The translations under genes were made by a program, and so were the position numbers. A stretch of DNA of 64,000 nt from Leptotrichia massiliensis (GTDB taxonomy: Bacteria; Fusobacteriota; Fusobacteriia; Fusobacteriales; Leptotrichiaceae): positions 496,001 to 560,000 of the forward strand of contig NZ_FNVZ01000004.1 of assembly GCF_900104625.1 (NCBI RefSeq), given 5' to 3'. The notes beneath the pieces are model-generated. The model was not told where the DNA came from. It ran no database searches and worked only from the letters and a program-made list of their open reading frames with translations. Shown here piece after piece: positions 1 through 7,785 of the stretch (position 1 is the stretch's first letter; each line of letters opens with the position of its first letter).

Positions 1-299
1 AACTAACATTGGCTCATATAATTGCAAATCCCCAAAGAGATTTATCAAAAAAAATAGGACTTCATGAAAACAAGGTAAATGCTATCGGAATTTTGACAAT
101 AACTCCAGGAGAAGCAGCAATAATTGCCGCAGATCTAGCTACGAAAAGTGCTGGAGTTGAAATAGGATTTGTTGACAGATTTACAGGATCCGTTGTAATA
201 AGCGGAGATGTAGGTAGCGTAGATGCTGCTGTAAATGAGGTAGTTTCCTACTTTGCAAATATATTAAAATTTAGCATAACTCAAATAACGAGGTCATAA
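1..299 (+). CDS. eutS: EutS, microcompartment shell protein (5' end cut by window)
   Basis: Hexameric BMC shell protein of the ethanolamine microcompartment. The reading frame is open to the window edge, and the first visible residues ([10 protein letters not shown]) match the stretch that follows about 17 residues of N-terminus in enterobacterial EutS (VTLAHLIAHP), so the true start lies upstream. A TTG at position 9 could be mistaken for a start. The core [20 protein letters not shown] and the [17 protein letters not shown] block are characteristic of EutS. About 98 residues are visible against a usual 111-116. It is the first visible gene of the eut cluster; the upstream promoter and any antiterminator are outside the window. 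Confidence 0.93.
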   Translation, partial: LTLAHIIANPQRDLSKKIGLHENKVNAIGILTITPGEAAIIAADLATKSAGVEIGFVDRFTGSVVISGDVGSVDAAVNEVVSYFANILKFSITQITRS

Positions 300-301
300 A
301 A

Positions 302-733
302 TTGAAAAGAATACTTTTAATAGGGAAATCCATGTGCGGTAAAACAACATTAACTCAGAGAATACATGGACTGGATATAAAATATGAAAAAACACAGATG
401 TTAACGTATTCTAACGACATACTTGACACTCCAGGCGAATATATGGAAAATAGAATGCTTTACAAAGCACTAATTGTAAGCTCGTATGATTGTGATGTTA
501 TAGGGATGGTACAAGCGTGTGACGAAGAGCATAATGTGTTTCCGCCAGGATTTTCAACAGCTTTTACAAAGCCTGTAATTGGAATTGTAACTAAATCTGA
601 TTTGGGCGGAGATGTGAAAAAGGCTTGTGAAATATTGGAAAATGCAGGAGCTGAACAAGTTTTTGTTGTAAGTTCTTATGAAAACGAAGGAATTGAGGAG
701 CTTGTAAAATATTTGGAAGATGCTTCCGAGTAG
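302..733 (+). CDS. eutP: EutP, GTPase-like ethanolamine utilisation protein
   Basis: Small P-loop protein of the Era/TrmE-like GTPase fold found in eut and pdu operons; the Salmonella EutP has been reported to have acetate kinase activity. A Walker A motif GKSMCGKT sits at residues 8-15, DTPGEY at about residues 41-46 is the G3 region, and TKSD near residue 98 is the G4 base-recognition motif. The length of 143 aa is typical. It starts with TTG at 302, two bases after the eutS stop; no upstream ATG is available. Tight spacing supports co-transcription with eutS. Confidence 0.9.
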   Translation: MKRILLIGKSMCGKTTLTQRIHGLDIKYEKTQMLTYSNDILDTPGEYMENRMLYKALIVSSYDCDVIGMVQACDEEHNVFPPGFSTAFTKPVIGIVTKSDLGGDVKKACEILENAGAEQVFVVSSYENEGIEELVKYLEDASE

Positions 734-752
734 ACAAGAAGGTGATAGATAG

Positions 753-1520
753 ATGGATTCATACGGATATGTGGAGACACGGGGGCTTGTAACGGCAATA
801 GAAGCTGCAGATGCCGCCTTGAAGGCAGCTAATGTAACACTTACAAACTGCTATTATGTAAAAGGTGGAATTGTAACCATTGAGGTTATGGGAGATGTAG
901 CTGCTGTAAATGCCGCTGTGGATGCCGCAAGTGAAAGTGCCAAAAGGCTTGGAAATTTCCTGAGCAGTAACGTTATTGCAAGAGTGGCTTCTGAAACAAA
1001 GAAAATTCTGATAAGTGATATTGGGAAAAAATCTGATAAACAAACTGAAACTGTGCAAAATGATGAAAAAATTATTGAAGAATTAGACAATGAAAATGAA
1101 AAAATCGAAGTTGAAATAGTTCCAGAAGAAGTGGTTGAGCAGGCAGTAGATGAAAATTCAGATATTCAAAATGAAAATCAAGTGACTGAAGAGCAATCTG
1201 AAGATATTACGGAAAAAATTGAAACAGAAGAAAAACCAGAAGAAGTAATTCAGGAAATAACAGAAAATGAAGAAGCCCAACAACAAAACGATATTATTCA
1301 GGAAAATGAAGAAGTTTCAGTAACAGAAACTTTAAAAAAAAAAGATGAAGAAACAAAAGAAGAGATAAAAAAGGCAAAAAAACATTATCAGGACATGAAG
1401 GTGGCAGATTTAAAGACAAAAGTAAACAGTCTTAAACTTGGGTACACTTGGAACCAGATAAAGACAATGCCAAAGAAAAAATTAATAGAAATTTTGATAA
1501 AAAATAATCAGGAGGAATAG
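753..1520 (+). CDS. EutK-like BMC shell protein with acidic linker and C-terminal helical domain
   Basis: Residues 1-88 form a BMC domain close to EutM/PduA ([20 protein letters not shown], then [15 protein letters not shown]). Residues about 97-208 are a Glu/Asn/Gln-rich low-complexity linker. Residues about 212-251 form a basic helical module ([20 protein letters not shown], then [12 protein letters not shown]) that resembles SAP or Rho-N-like nucleic-acid-binding folds. At 255 aa it is far longer than a normal single-BMC shell protein (about 95 aa). Enterobacterial EutK also has a BMC domain with a C-terminal DNA-binding-like domain, so this is probably a functional analogue, though the tail does not look homologous. 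ATG follows a GGTGATAG region 19 bases after eutP. Confidence 0.82.
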   Translation: MDSYGYVETRGLVTAIEAADAALKAANVTLTNCYYVKGGIVTIEVMGDVAAVNAAVDAASESAKRLGNFLSSNVIARVASETKKILISDIGKKSDKQTETVQNDEKIIEELDNENEKIEVEIVPEEVVEQAVDENSDIQNENQVTEEQSEDITEKIETEEKPEEVIQEITENEEAQQQNDIIQENEEVSVTETLKKKDEETKEEIKKAKKHYQDMKVADLKTKVNSLKLGYTWNQIKTMPKKKLIEILIKNNQEE

Positions 1521-1522
1521 AG

Positions 1523-1819
1523 ATGGCAACATTAAATGCATTAGGAATGATTGAAACTAAAGGATTAGTAGCGGCAGTAGAAGCTGCAGATGCAATGGTA
1601 AAAGCTGCAAATGTTACATTAATTGGAAAAGAACACGTAGGTGGAGGATTAGTAACAGTATTGGTAAGAGGAGATGTAGGAGCTGTTAAGGCTGCAACAG
1701 ATGCAGGAGCTGCAGCAGCAGAAAGAGTTGGAGAATTAATTTCAATTCATGTGATCCCACGTCCTCATACTGAAATTGAGGCTATATTGCCAAAAGCAAG
1801 AATAGTTGAGGGTGAATAA
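1523..1819 (+). CDS. eutM: EutM, major hexameric shell protein
   Basis: Single-BMC-domain shell protein that tiles the facets of the ethanolamine microcompartment. The sequence follows EutM throughout: [40 protein letters not shown], then the hallmark [14 protein letters not shown] near the C-terminus. At 98 aa it matches the family length. It starts two bases after the EutK-like gene, with the ribosome-binding site GGAGG inside that gene's 3' end. The 51-base gap after it holds a small 6-bp hairpin (TAATCA/TGATTA, about 1834-1853) without a T-run. Confidence 0.96.
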   Translation: MATLNALGMIETKGLVAAVEAADAMVKAANVTLIGKEHVGGGLVTVLVRGDVGAVKAATDAGAAAAERVGELISIHVIPRPHTEIEAILPKARIVEGE

Positions 1820-1870
1820 GAGAACTTAAAGTAATCAGACAACAGTGATTATTTATAGAAAGGACAAACT

Positions 1871-3334
1871 ATGGACAAAGATTTACAATCAATACAGGAA
1901 GTAAGAGATTTATTAAATAGTGCAAGTAAAGCATTTGAAGAATACAGTCAGTTCTCACAAGCTCAAATTGATGAAATAGTAAAGGAAATAGCTGAAGAAG
2001 CTCAAAAGCATGAAGTGGAACTGGCAAAATTAGCTAACGAAGAAACAGGATTTGGACGTTGGGAAGATAAGGTACTAAAAAATAGATTGGCATCAGTTGG
2101 TGTATATGAAACTTTGAAAGATCAGAAGACAAAAGGAATAATTTGTGAAGACAAAGAAAATGGAATAACTGAAATAGGAGTTCCAATGGGTATAATCGCG
2201 GCTTTAATTCCATCAACAAACCCAACTTCAACAACAATATATAAAATAATGATTTCATTAAAAGCAGGAAACGCAGTAATTGTAAGCCCACACCCAAATG
2301 CGAAGGACTGTATAATAAAAACTGCGGAATACTTAATAAGAGCTGCAGAAAGAAAAGGAGCTCCAAAAGGATTAATTGGAGTTATAAAGACTCCTACATT
2401 ACAAGCAACGCAAGAGCTTATGAAACATAAAAAGACTTCATTGATTTTGGCGACAGGTGGAGAAGCTATGGTAAGAGCTGCTTACAGTTCTGGAACGCCT
2501 GCTATAGGAGTAGGACCTGGAAATGGACCTTCATTTATTGAAAGAAGTGCAGACATTAGAAAAGCAGTTAAACGAATAATAGACAGTAAGACTTTTGACA
2601 ATGGGGTAATCTGTGCGTCAGAACAGTCAATTGTTACAGAAGAAGTAATAAAACATCAAGTTGTTGATGAATTGAAACGACAAGGTGCATATTTCTTGAA
2701 TAAAGATGAAAGAGAAAAAGTTGGAAAAATTCTAATGAGAGCTAACAACACAATGAATCCGAAAATAGTAGGGAAAACAGCTTTGTATATAGCTGCAATG
2801 GCTGGAATAACAGTTCCAACAACTACAAAAGTTCTAATTTCGGAAGAAACAGAAGTTTCTCACTTGAATCCTTATTCAAGAGAAAAATTATGTCCTGTAT
2901 TAGGATTTTATACAGAAGAAACTTGGGAAAAAGCATGTGAAAAATGTATAGAAATTCTTCAAAATGAAGGAATTGGGCACACAATGTCAATGCATACAAA
3001 CAACGAAAATATCGTAAGAGAATTTTCATTGAAAAAACCAGTTTCAAGATTACTTGTAAATACACCTGCGGCACTTGGAGGAGTTGGAGCAACAACTAAC
3101 CTTATACCTGCATTCACATTAGGATGTGGAACAGTTGGAGGAAGTGCAACTTCTGACAATATAGGACCTTTAAATCTAATAAATATTAGAAGAGTAGCTT
3201 ATGGTACAAAAGAACTGGAAGCATTGAAAAATGAAGATGCTTGTGCTTGTACAGATTCATGTGGACTAAATAATAATGAAAATGATATAGAAAATATCAT
3301 AAGACAAGTATTGGAAGGAATTTATAAAAAATAG
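1871..3334 (+). CDS. eutE: EutE, CoA-acylating acetaldehyde dehydrogenase
   Basis: Converts acetaldehyde, NAD+ and CoA to acetyl-CoA inside the microcompartment. The aldehyde dehydrogenase fold is evident: IPSTNPTSTTIYK near residue 114, the GVGPGNGPSFIE nucleotide-binding region near residue 213, and the catalytic cysteine in NGVICASEQS at about residue 248. The length of 487 aa is slightly above the enterobacterial enzyme (467 aa). The extra residues are at the C-terminus: a Cys-rich linker (DACACTDSCG) followed by an amphipathic helix (ENDIENIIRQVLEGIYKK) that looks like an encapsulation peptide. ATG follows AGAAAGGAC. Confidence 0.95.
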   Translation: MDKDLQSIQEVRDLLNSASKAFEEYSQFSQAQIDEIVKEIAEEAQKHEVELAKLANEETGFGRWEDKVLKNRLASVGVYETLKDQKTKGIICEDKENGITEIGVPMGIIAALIPSTNPTSTTIYKIMISLKAGNAVIVSPHPNAKDCIIKTAEYLIRAAERKGAPKGLIGVIKTPTLQATQELMKHKKTSLILATGGEAMVRAAYSSGTPAIGVGPGNGPSFIERSADIRKAVKRIIDSKTFDNGVICASEQSIVTEEVIKHQVVDELKRQGAYFLNKDEREKVGKILMRANNTMNPKIVGKTALYIAAMAGITVPTTTKVLISEETEVSHLNPYSREKLCPVLGFYTEETWEKACEKCIEILQNEGIGHTMSMHTNNENIVREFSLKKPVSRLLVNTPAALGGVGATTNLIPAFTLGCGTVGGSATSDNIGPLNLINIRRVAYGTKELEALKNEDACACTDSCGLNNNENDIENIIRQVLEGIYKK

Positions 3335-3351
3335 ATAGGGTGTGATAAAAA

Positions 3352-4137
3352 ATGCCTGTTATAACAGAAGGAATGCTTAGAAAATTAGATAAGGAAGGGC
3401 AGCTTGAAAAAGTACAAATAACTGAAAAAGACATTCTCACACCATCAGCAAGAGAGTTTTTAAATGTAAAAAAAATTGATTTTAGAATCAAAAAATCACA
3501 GGAGCAAGTTGTAAATAATGGATCAGATGATGTAAACAAAGTTAAAGACTCTCCCGCTAATACTTCCGAAGAAAAAGTTGTCAAAAAGAGAGAATACAGA
3601 GATTATGTGACAGGGGCTATTTATGATAAAAAGCCTGAATTCATGACTCAGCTTTTTGGGGACAATTTAGTTGTAAAAAATCATAAAAGAATCATTTTAA
3701 GAGGGAAATTTGATATTTTACAAGCTGAAATAATAAAATATTGGAAAAAGTATGAAAAAAACAAGAAGCTGGAAAGCGACTTTGCACAGACATATAGATT
3801 TGTACGGGACTTATTTATAAGCGAAATGACCGATACACCATTTCAGGAAAGAGATGTTCTTGGATACGATATTGACACATTAAAGGATATAACTCACAAT
3901 ACAATAAAATATTATAAAACAGGACATTTGTTTGAAATAAATATAGATTTTGATGAATCGGTTATTGATATAAATTATTTGAGAGCTTTGTCAAGGGAAT
4001 GTGAGCTTTCCGCAGTAGACGCTTTTTACAAGGAAGGAAAAGTGGAAAGGCTGGATATGCTAAAAGCATTAAATCGTTTGAGCAGTATATTGTACTTGAT
4101 GATGTTAAAAGCGAATAACGGAGATTATAAATCATAA
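3352..4137 (+). CDS. eutT: EutT, corrinoid adenosyltransferase (variant lacking the Cys metal motif)
   Basis: Transfers adenosyl from ATP to cob(I)alamin to make the coenzyme for EutBC. The C-terminal stretch DMLKALNRLSSILYLMMLKA is nearly the same as in Salmonella EutT, and the N-terminus (VITEGMLRKLDKEG, then ILTPSAREFLN) also matches. At 261 aa it is close to the 267 aa of the Salmonella protein. The HX11CCX2C metal-binding motif of the enterobacterial enzyme is absent: only one cysteine is present, in RECELSAVDAF. Residues 46-80 are a variable linker in its place. The gene starts 17 bases after eutE and precedes the pduL-type gene. Confidence 0.88.
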   Translation: MPVITEGMLRKLDKEGQLEKVQITEKDILTPSAREFLNVKKIDFRIKKSQEQVVNNGSDDVNKVKDSPANTSEEKVVKKREYRDYVTGAIYDKKPEFMTQLFGDNLVVKNHKRIILRGKFDILQAEIIKYWKKYEKNKKLESDFAQTYRFVRDLFISEMTDTPFQERDVLGYDIDTLKDITHNTIKYYKTGHLFEINIDFDESVIDINYLRALSRECELSAVDAFYKEGKVERLDMLKALNRLSSILYLMMLKANNGDYKS

Positions 4138-4157
4138 GCTCCGAATTGGGAGATATT

Positions 4158-4793
4158 ATGTATAGAAATGAATTGGAGAGAATAATAAGAGAAAAATTAC
4201 AGGAAATAATGGGTGCAGAAAAAGATGATACCTTTATGGTTGAGGCTTCGGGACGACATGTACATCTTACAAAGGAACACGTAGAAGCACTTTTTGGAGA
4301 AGGTTATGAATTGACTCCTGTAAAGGATTTATCACAGCCAGGACAATTTGCAGCTAAGGAAAGAGTTAGGGTAATCGGACCAAAAGGCGAATTTTCCAAT
4401 GTTGCAATATTAGGACCATGCAGAAATTTTTCTCAAGTGGAATTATCACTTACTGACTGCCGTGAAATTGGAGTCAAGGGAGTAATAAGAGAAAGTGGAA
4501 AAATCGAAGGAACACCCGGAATATTACTAGGTGTAGGAGATAAATATGTGCATCTGGATAAAGGTGTTATTGTTGCCAAAAGACATATTCATATGACAAG
4601 AGAAGATGCAGAAAGATTTTCTGTAAAAGACGGTGAAACTGTAAAAGTAAAAATTCACAGCGACAGACCGTTAATATTTGATGATGTTTTGATAAGAGTA
4701 AGGGACAGCTTTAGACTGAGCATGCATATAGACTTTGATGAAGCCAATTCTTGCGGATATATTTCAGGAGTGACTGGAAGTATTGAAAAGTAG
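4158..4793 (+). CDS. pduL: PduL-type phosphate acyltransferase (phosphotransacetylase)
   Basis: Converts acetyl-CoA to acetyl phosphate and recycles CoA inside the microcompartment; it fills the role of EutD here. Conserved PduL metal-site histidines are seen in ASGRHVHLT (about residue 34) and AKRHIHMT (about residue 140), with a third in SMHIDFDEAN near the C-terminus. Residues 1-17 (MYRNELERIIREKLQEI) form an amphipathic helix of the encapsulation-peptide kind. I chose ATG at 4158 because GGGAGA (4148-4153) precedes it; an upstream in-frame TTG at 4146 overlaps that site and has no ribosome-binding site of its own. 211 aa, normal for the family. Confidence 0.93.
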   Translation: MYRNELERIIREKLQEIMGAEKDDTFMVEASGRHVHLTKEHVEALFGEGYELTPVKDLSQPGQFAAKERVRVIGPKGEFSNVAILGPCRNFSQVELSLTDCREIGVKGVIRESGKIEGTPGILLGVGDKYVHLDKGVIVAKRHIHMTREDAERFSVKDGETVKVKIHSDRPLIFDDVLIRVRDSFRLSMHIDFDEANSCGYISGVTGSIEK

Positions 4794-4820
4794 CTCTAAA
4801 AAATATTGTGAGGAGATGAA

Positions 4821-5465
4821 ATGGATACTCAAAATTTGATAGAAGTGCTTGCAAGGGAAGTGTTAAAGGAAATTGCAAAAAGGGAAAATGAAAAATCATC
4901 TAAAAATCATGAGGTAATTTCTAAAAAATCTGTAGTAACAGCTTTTTTGGGAAATGATGAGATTTTGAAGGATGAACTTAAAAATGAAACATCATTTATG
5001 GATAATGTAAAGCTAGACAGCACATGGGAAGACGTTAGACAAAATGAAAATAAAAAAGTACTTGTAGTATCAACTCTTGGAATAAATGATTTAATAGATC
5101 TTTCACAAGGTAGAAAAAGTATTATGACAGAGTTTCTTTTTAATGATTCACAAGTTATTCTTGTAGAAGAAGGTTTGGAATATAAAAAATATACTAAGCC
5201 TGCTGCGTTAATTAATCTTTACGACGAATATCTTGAGAAAGTAAAGGAATTTGGAATAAAGGTTGTGAAAAGAACAGAAGTTAAAAATATTTTTTGTGCA
5301 AAAGAAAAGGTTTATTTGAAGGGATTGATAACAGAAAGCAGACTTAGAAAGCTAGGATTAAAAAATCAGATGCTTGAAGTTGATGCAAAATCTAAAGTAA
5401 CTTCCCTTGCAATGGATTATATAAAAGAAAATAGTATTGAATTATACTATGAAAGAGGACAATAG
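4821..5465 (+). CDS. Uncharacterised eut operon protein, PduM-like C-terminus
   Basis: A 214-aa protein of a type recurring in eut and pdu operons with no settled function. Residues 1-20 (DTQNLIEVLAREVLKEIAKR) form an amphipathic helix similar to encapsulation peptides. The centre has VLVVSTLGINDLIDLSQG and a strand-rich region. The C-terminus (ITESRLRKLG, then SKVTSLAMDYIKEN) resembles the end of PduM, a structural protein of the Pdu microcompartment. The resemblance is by eye and weak. ATG follows GTGAGGAG. Its 3' end carries the ribosome-binding site of eutN, with one base between stop and start. Confidence 0.68.
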   Translation: MDTQNLIEVLAREVLKEIAKRENEKSSKNHEVISKKSVVTAFLGNDEILKDELKNETSFMDNVKLDSTWEDVRQNENKKVLVVSTLGINDLIDLSQGRKSIMTEFLFNDSQVILVEEGLEYKKYTKPAALINLYDEYLEKVKEFGIKVVKRTEVKNIFCAKEKVYLKGLITESRLRKLGLKNQMLEVDAKSKVTSLAMDYIKENSIELYYERGQ

Positions 5466-5466
5466 T

Positions 5467-5736
5467 ATGTTAATTGGAAAAGTTGTGGATAATGTCTGGG
5501 CAACAAGGAAGGATGAAAAACTAAAAGGATTAAAACTTATGGTAGTTGAAGTAGAAGGAACTGGCGAAGGGCATGGAAGCAGAAAAATGGTAGCGGCAGA
5601 TTACATTGGATCTGGACAAGGTGACAAGGTAATAATTGTTACAGGAAGTTCTGCAAGACATATATTTGACGCTGAAACTCCTGTGGATGCAACTATTGTA
5701 GGAATAATAGACAGTTTGGAGTCGGAAAAGGAGTAA
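5467..5736 (+). CDS. eutN: EutN, pentameric vertex shell protein
   Basis: Pentamer of the EutN/CcmL family that caps vertices of the microcompartment shell. The N-terminus MLIGKVVDNVWATRK, the block LKLMVVEVEG and the C-terminal ATIVGIIDSLE are typical; 89 aa is the normal size. I chose ATG at 5467 over an in-frame ATG at 5437, which lies inside the preceding gene and would add ten non-conserved residues. GAAAGAGGAC (about 5450-5460) serves as ribosome-binding site. Confidence 0.94.
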   Translation: MLIGKVVDNVWATRKDEKLKGLKLMVVEVEGTGEGHGSRKMVAADYIGSGQGDKVIIVTGSSARHIFDAETPVDATIVGIIDSLESEKE

Positions 5737-5740
5737 AAAA

Positions 5741-6049
5741 ATGAAAAAAAGATTGATTACGGTAAAAAATCTTTCTGAATTTGTTCAAAACAAGGAATTA
5801 GTGGTTCAGGCTGATATGATTATTACTCCCGGGGCAAAGGACATAATTAGGGAACAGGGAGTCGAAGTAAGATATGAAAAATCTTTCTGTGAATCAAACT
5901 GTGAATCAGAAAACAAAGTAAAAAATGAAATAAAAAAAGACTGTGGGGATTTAGAAAGAAAAGTTATTGAAATACTTGTAAAAGATTATAAAATAACAGA
6001 TTTTGAAACAGTCCAAAAAATATTATCCAAATTAAAAGAATTACGATAA
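5741..6049 (+). CDS. Small eut protein resembling the EutQ/EutT N-terminal domain
   Basis: A 102-aa protein whose first 45 residues (KKRLITVKNL, then ADMIITPGAKDIIREQGVEV) resemble the N-terminal domain of enterobacterial EutQ (KKLITANDIR..., ITPEAREVADLLG) and also the N-terminus of EutT in this same locus (ILTPSAREFLNVKKIDF). The cupin half of EutQ is absent here and is encoded separately at 16,091. Residues 46-66 are a Cys/Asn/Lys-rich linker (three Cys). Residues 70-102 form a helical tail (LERKVIEILVKDY) like an encapsulation helix. It starts four bases after eutN. Function is unknown; a targeting or scaffolding role is inference. Confidence 0.7.
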   Translation: MKKRLITVKNLSEFVQNKELVVQADMIITPGAKDIIREQGVEVRYEKSFCESNCESENKVKNEIKKDCGDLERKVIEILVKDYKITDFETVQKILSKLKELR

Positions 6050-6066
6050 GAAAGGAAGTGGATTCA

Positions 6067-7185
6067 ATGGGGTTATTTCAAATAAAACCGGATATTCATT
6101 ATGGTGCTAATTCTTTGGATATATTAAGAACGCTGGAAATGGAAAAAGTATTTTTAGTTACAGATGAAAATATGGTAAAACTAAAAGTTACAAATAAAGT
6201 TGTTAATATTTTAAAATCACGAGAAATAGAAACTAAAATATATTCGGATGTAAAGCCTGATCCCACTGATGAGGAAATTATAAACGGAATGCTGGAATTA
6301 AGTGCATATAATCCTGACTGCATAATAGCACTTGGAGGAGGTTCCCCAATAGATGCCTGCAAATCAATGATTTATTTTACAAATCAGATAAAAAAGGCAA
6401 TTGGACAAAATAAAAAGCCAAAATTTATTGCAATCCCTACAACGAGCGGAACAGGGTCAGAAGTAACGTCTTATGCAGTTGTTACAACAAAAGATAAAAA
6501 AATACCACTAAGTGACAGTGAAATGCTGCCAGATATAGCAATCTTAAATCCAGAATTTATAAAAACTCTTCCACCATCAATAATTGCAGACACTGGAATG
6601 GATGTTTTGACACACGCCATAGAAGCATATGTTTCAAGATCTAGAAATCTGTTTACAAATACACTTGCACTAGGAGCAATAAAAACTGTTTTTGCTGATT
6701 TGGTAAGCAATTTTGAAAATCCTCAGCTTGAAAGAGAAAGAATTGATTTACAGATTGCTTCGTGCATGGCAGGAGTAGCATTCAGCAATGCAGGATTAGG
6801 AATAAATCACAGCATAGCACATTCACTAGGAGCAAGATTTCATAAGCCGCATGGACGGCTTAATGCAGTAATAATGCCAAAAGTTATAAAGTTTAATGCA
6901 CAAAATAAGAATGCGGCAAGATATTACCGTGAAATTGCTGAAGCGTTGGGATTTACACCTAAAGAAGATGCAGAAGGTGTAGAAATGCTAGCAAAAGCAA
7001 TCAAAATGAGAGCGGCTAAAATGGGAATACCAAATAATTTAAGAGAACTAGGAATCCCAGAGGAACAATATTTTTCTGAAATGGAAAGTATCATTGATCA
7101 GATAGAAAATGATCTGTGTACAGGGGAAAATCCTAGACGATTTAACAGAATTGAAATGAAGCAGTTATTGAAAGATTTATATTAA
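6067..7185 (+). CDS. eutG: EutG, iron-containing alcohol dehydrogenase
   Basis: Reduces acetaldehyde to ethanol and regenerates NAD+ in the microcompartment. It is a group III (Fe-type) alcohol dehydrogenase: IALGGGSPIDACKSM near residue 91 is the nucleotide-binding motif, PTTSGTGSEVTSYAVVT the family signature, and the metal ligands fall in DVLTHAIEAY, GINHSIAHSLGARFHKPHG. I chose ATG at 6067, eight bases after AAAGGAAG; a GTG at 6058 overlaps that site. 372 aa, closer to PduQ (370) than to enterobacterial EutG (395). No N-terminal encapsulation helix is present. Confidence 0.93.
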   Translation: MGLFQIKPDIHYGANSLDILRTLEMEKVFLVTDENMVKLKVTNKVVNILKSREIETKIYSDVKPDPTDEEIINGMLELSAYNPDCIIALGGGSPIDACKSMIYFTNQIKKAIGQNKKPKFIAIPTTSGTGSEVTSYAVVTTKDKKIPLSDSEMLPDIAILNPEFIKTLPPSIIADTGMDVLTHAIEAYVSRSRNLFTNTLALGAIKTVFADLVSNFENPQLERERIDLQIASCMAGVAFSNAGLGINHSIAHSLGARFHKPHGRLNAVIMPKVIKFNAQNKNAARYYREIAEALGFTPKEDAEGVEMLAKAIKMRAAKMGIPNNLRELGIPEEQYFSEMESIIDQIENDLCTGENPRRFNRIEMKQLLKDLY

Positions 7186-7206
7186 ATTCGAGGAAAAGGA
7201 AAAAAA

Positions 7207-7785
7207 ATGAGAAAAATAATAGTTGTAGATGATGAGCCGATAACAAGGATGGATATTTGTGAAATACTTAGAGAAGCCAATTATGATGTAGTTGCGGAGG
7301 CAGGTGATGGATTTGATGCAATAGAACAGAGCAAAAAATATAATCCTGATTTTGTAATAATGGATGTCAAGATGCCAATACTGGACGGATTAAAGGCAGC
7401 GAAAGTAATAAGAGAACAAAAATTGTCTAGAGGTATTGTTTTACTTACAGCATATTCCAATAAAGAATTTATAGAGGAAGCAAAAAATATAGGAATAATA
7501 GGATATATAGTGAAACCCATCGACGAAAAGTCCTTTATTCCTAACCTGGAGATTATATTTAACAAACAGGAAGAATTTGAAAAACTGGAGAAAAAATATT
7601 TGAAAACAAGTCAAAAGCTGGAGGATAGAAAAAAAATTGATATAGCCAAAAGTATTTTGATGAAAACAAGGAATTTTACTGAAAATGAAGCATATGAGTA
7701 CATAAGAACACTTAGTATGAACAAAAGGTGCGATATGGGAAAAATAGCCGATATTATAATTTTATCTGGAGATGAAGATGCTTAG
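7207..7785 (+). CDS. eutV: EutV, ANTAR-domain response regulator
   Basis: RNA-binding antiterminator that, when phosphorylated by EutW, binds paired hairpins in eut leaders. Residues 1-120 are a receiver domain with acidic pocket DDE (8-10), phospho-acceptor Asp53 in IMDVKMP, Thr in LLTAYS and Lys in GYIVKPID. Residues about 125-188 form the ANTAR domain (coiled-coil EEFEKLEKKYLKTSQKLED, then IDIAKSILMKTRNFTENEAY). 192 aa is standard. ATG follows GAGGAAAAGG. It overlaps or abuts eutW, so the pair is translated together. Confidence 0.94.
   Translation: MRKIIVVDDEPITRMDICEILREANYDVVAEAGDGFDAIEQSKKYNPDFVIMDVKMPILDGLKAAKVIREQKLSRGIVLLTAYSNKEFIEEAKNIGIIGYIVKPIDEKSFIPNLEIIFNKQEEFEKLEKKYLKTSQKLEDRKKIDIAKSILMKTRNFTENEAYEYIRTLSMNKRCDMGKIADIIILSGDEDA

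Noticed and set aside
1834-1853. Small hairpin TAATCA/TGATTA between eutM and eutE considered as an ANTAR site
   Set aside because: The loop is eight bases and begins with G, so it lacks the hexaloop with A1 and G4.
4146-4157. TTG start for the PduL-type protein
   Set aside because: It overlaps the only ribosome-binding site, which properly serves the ATG at 4,158.
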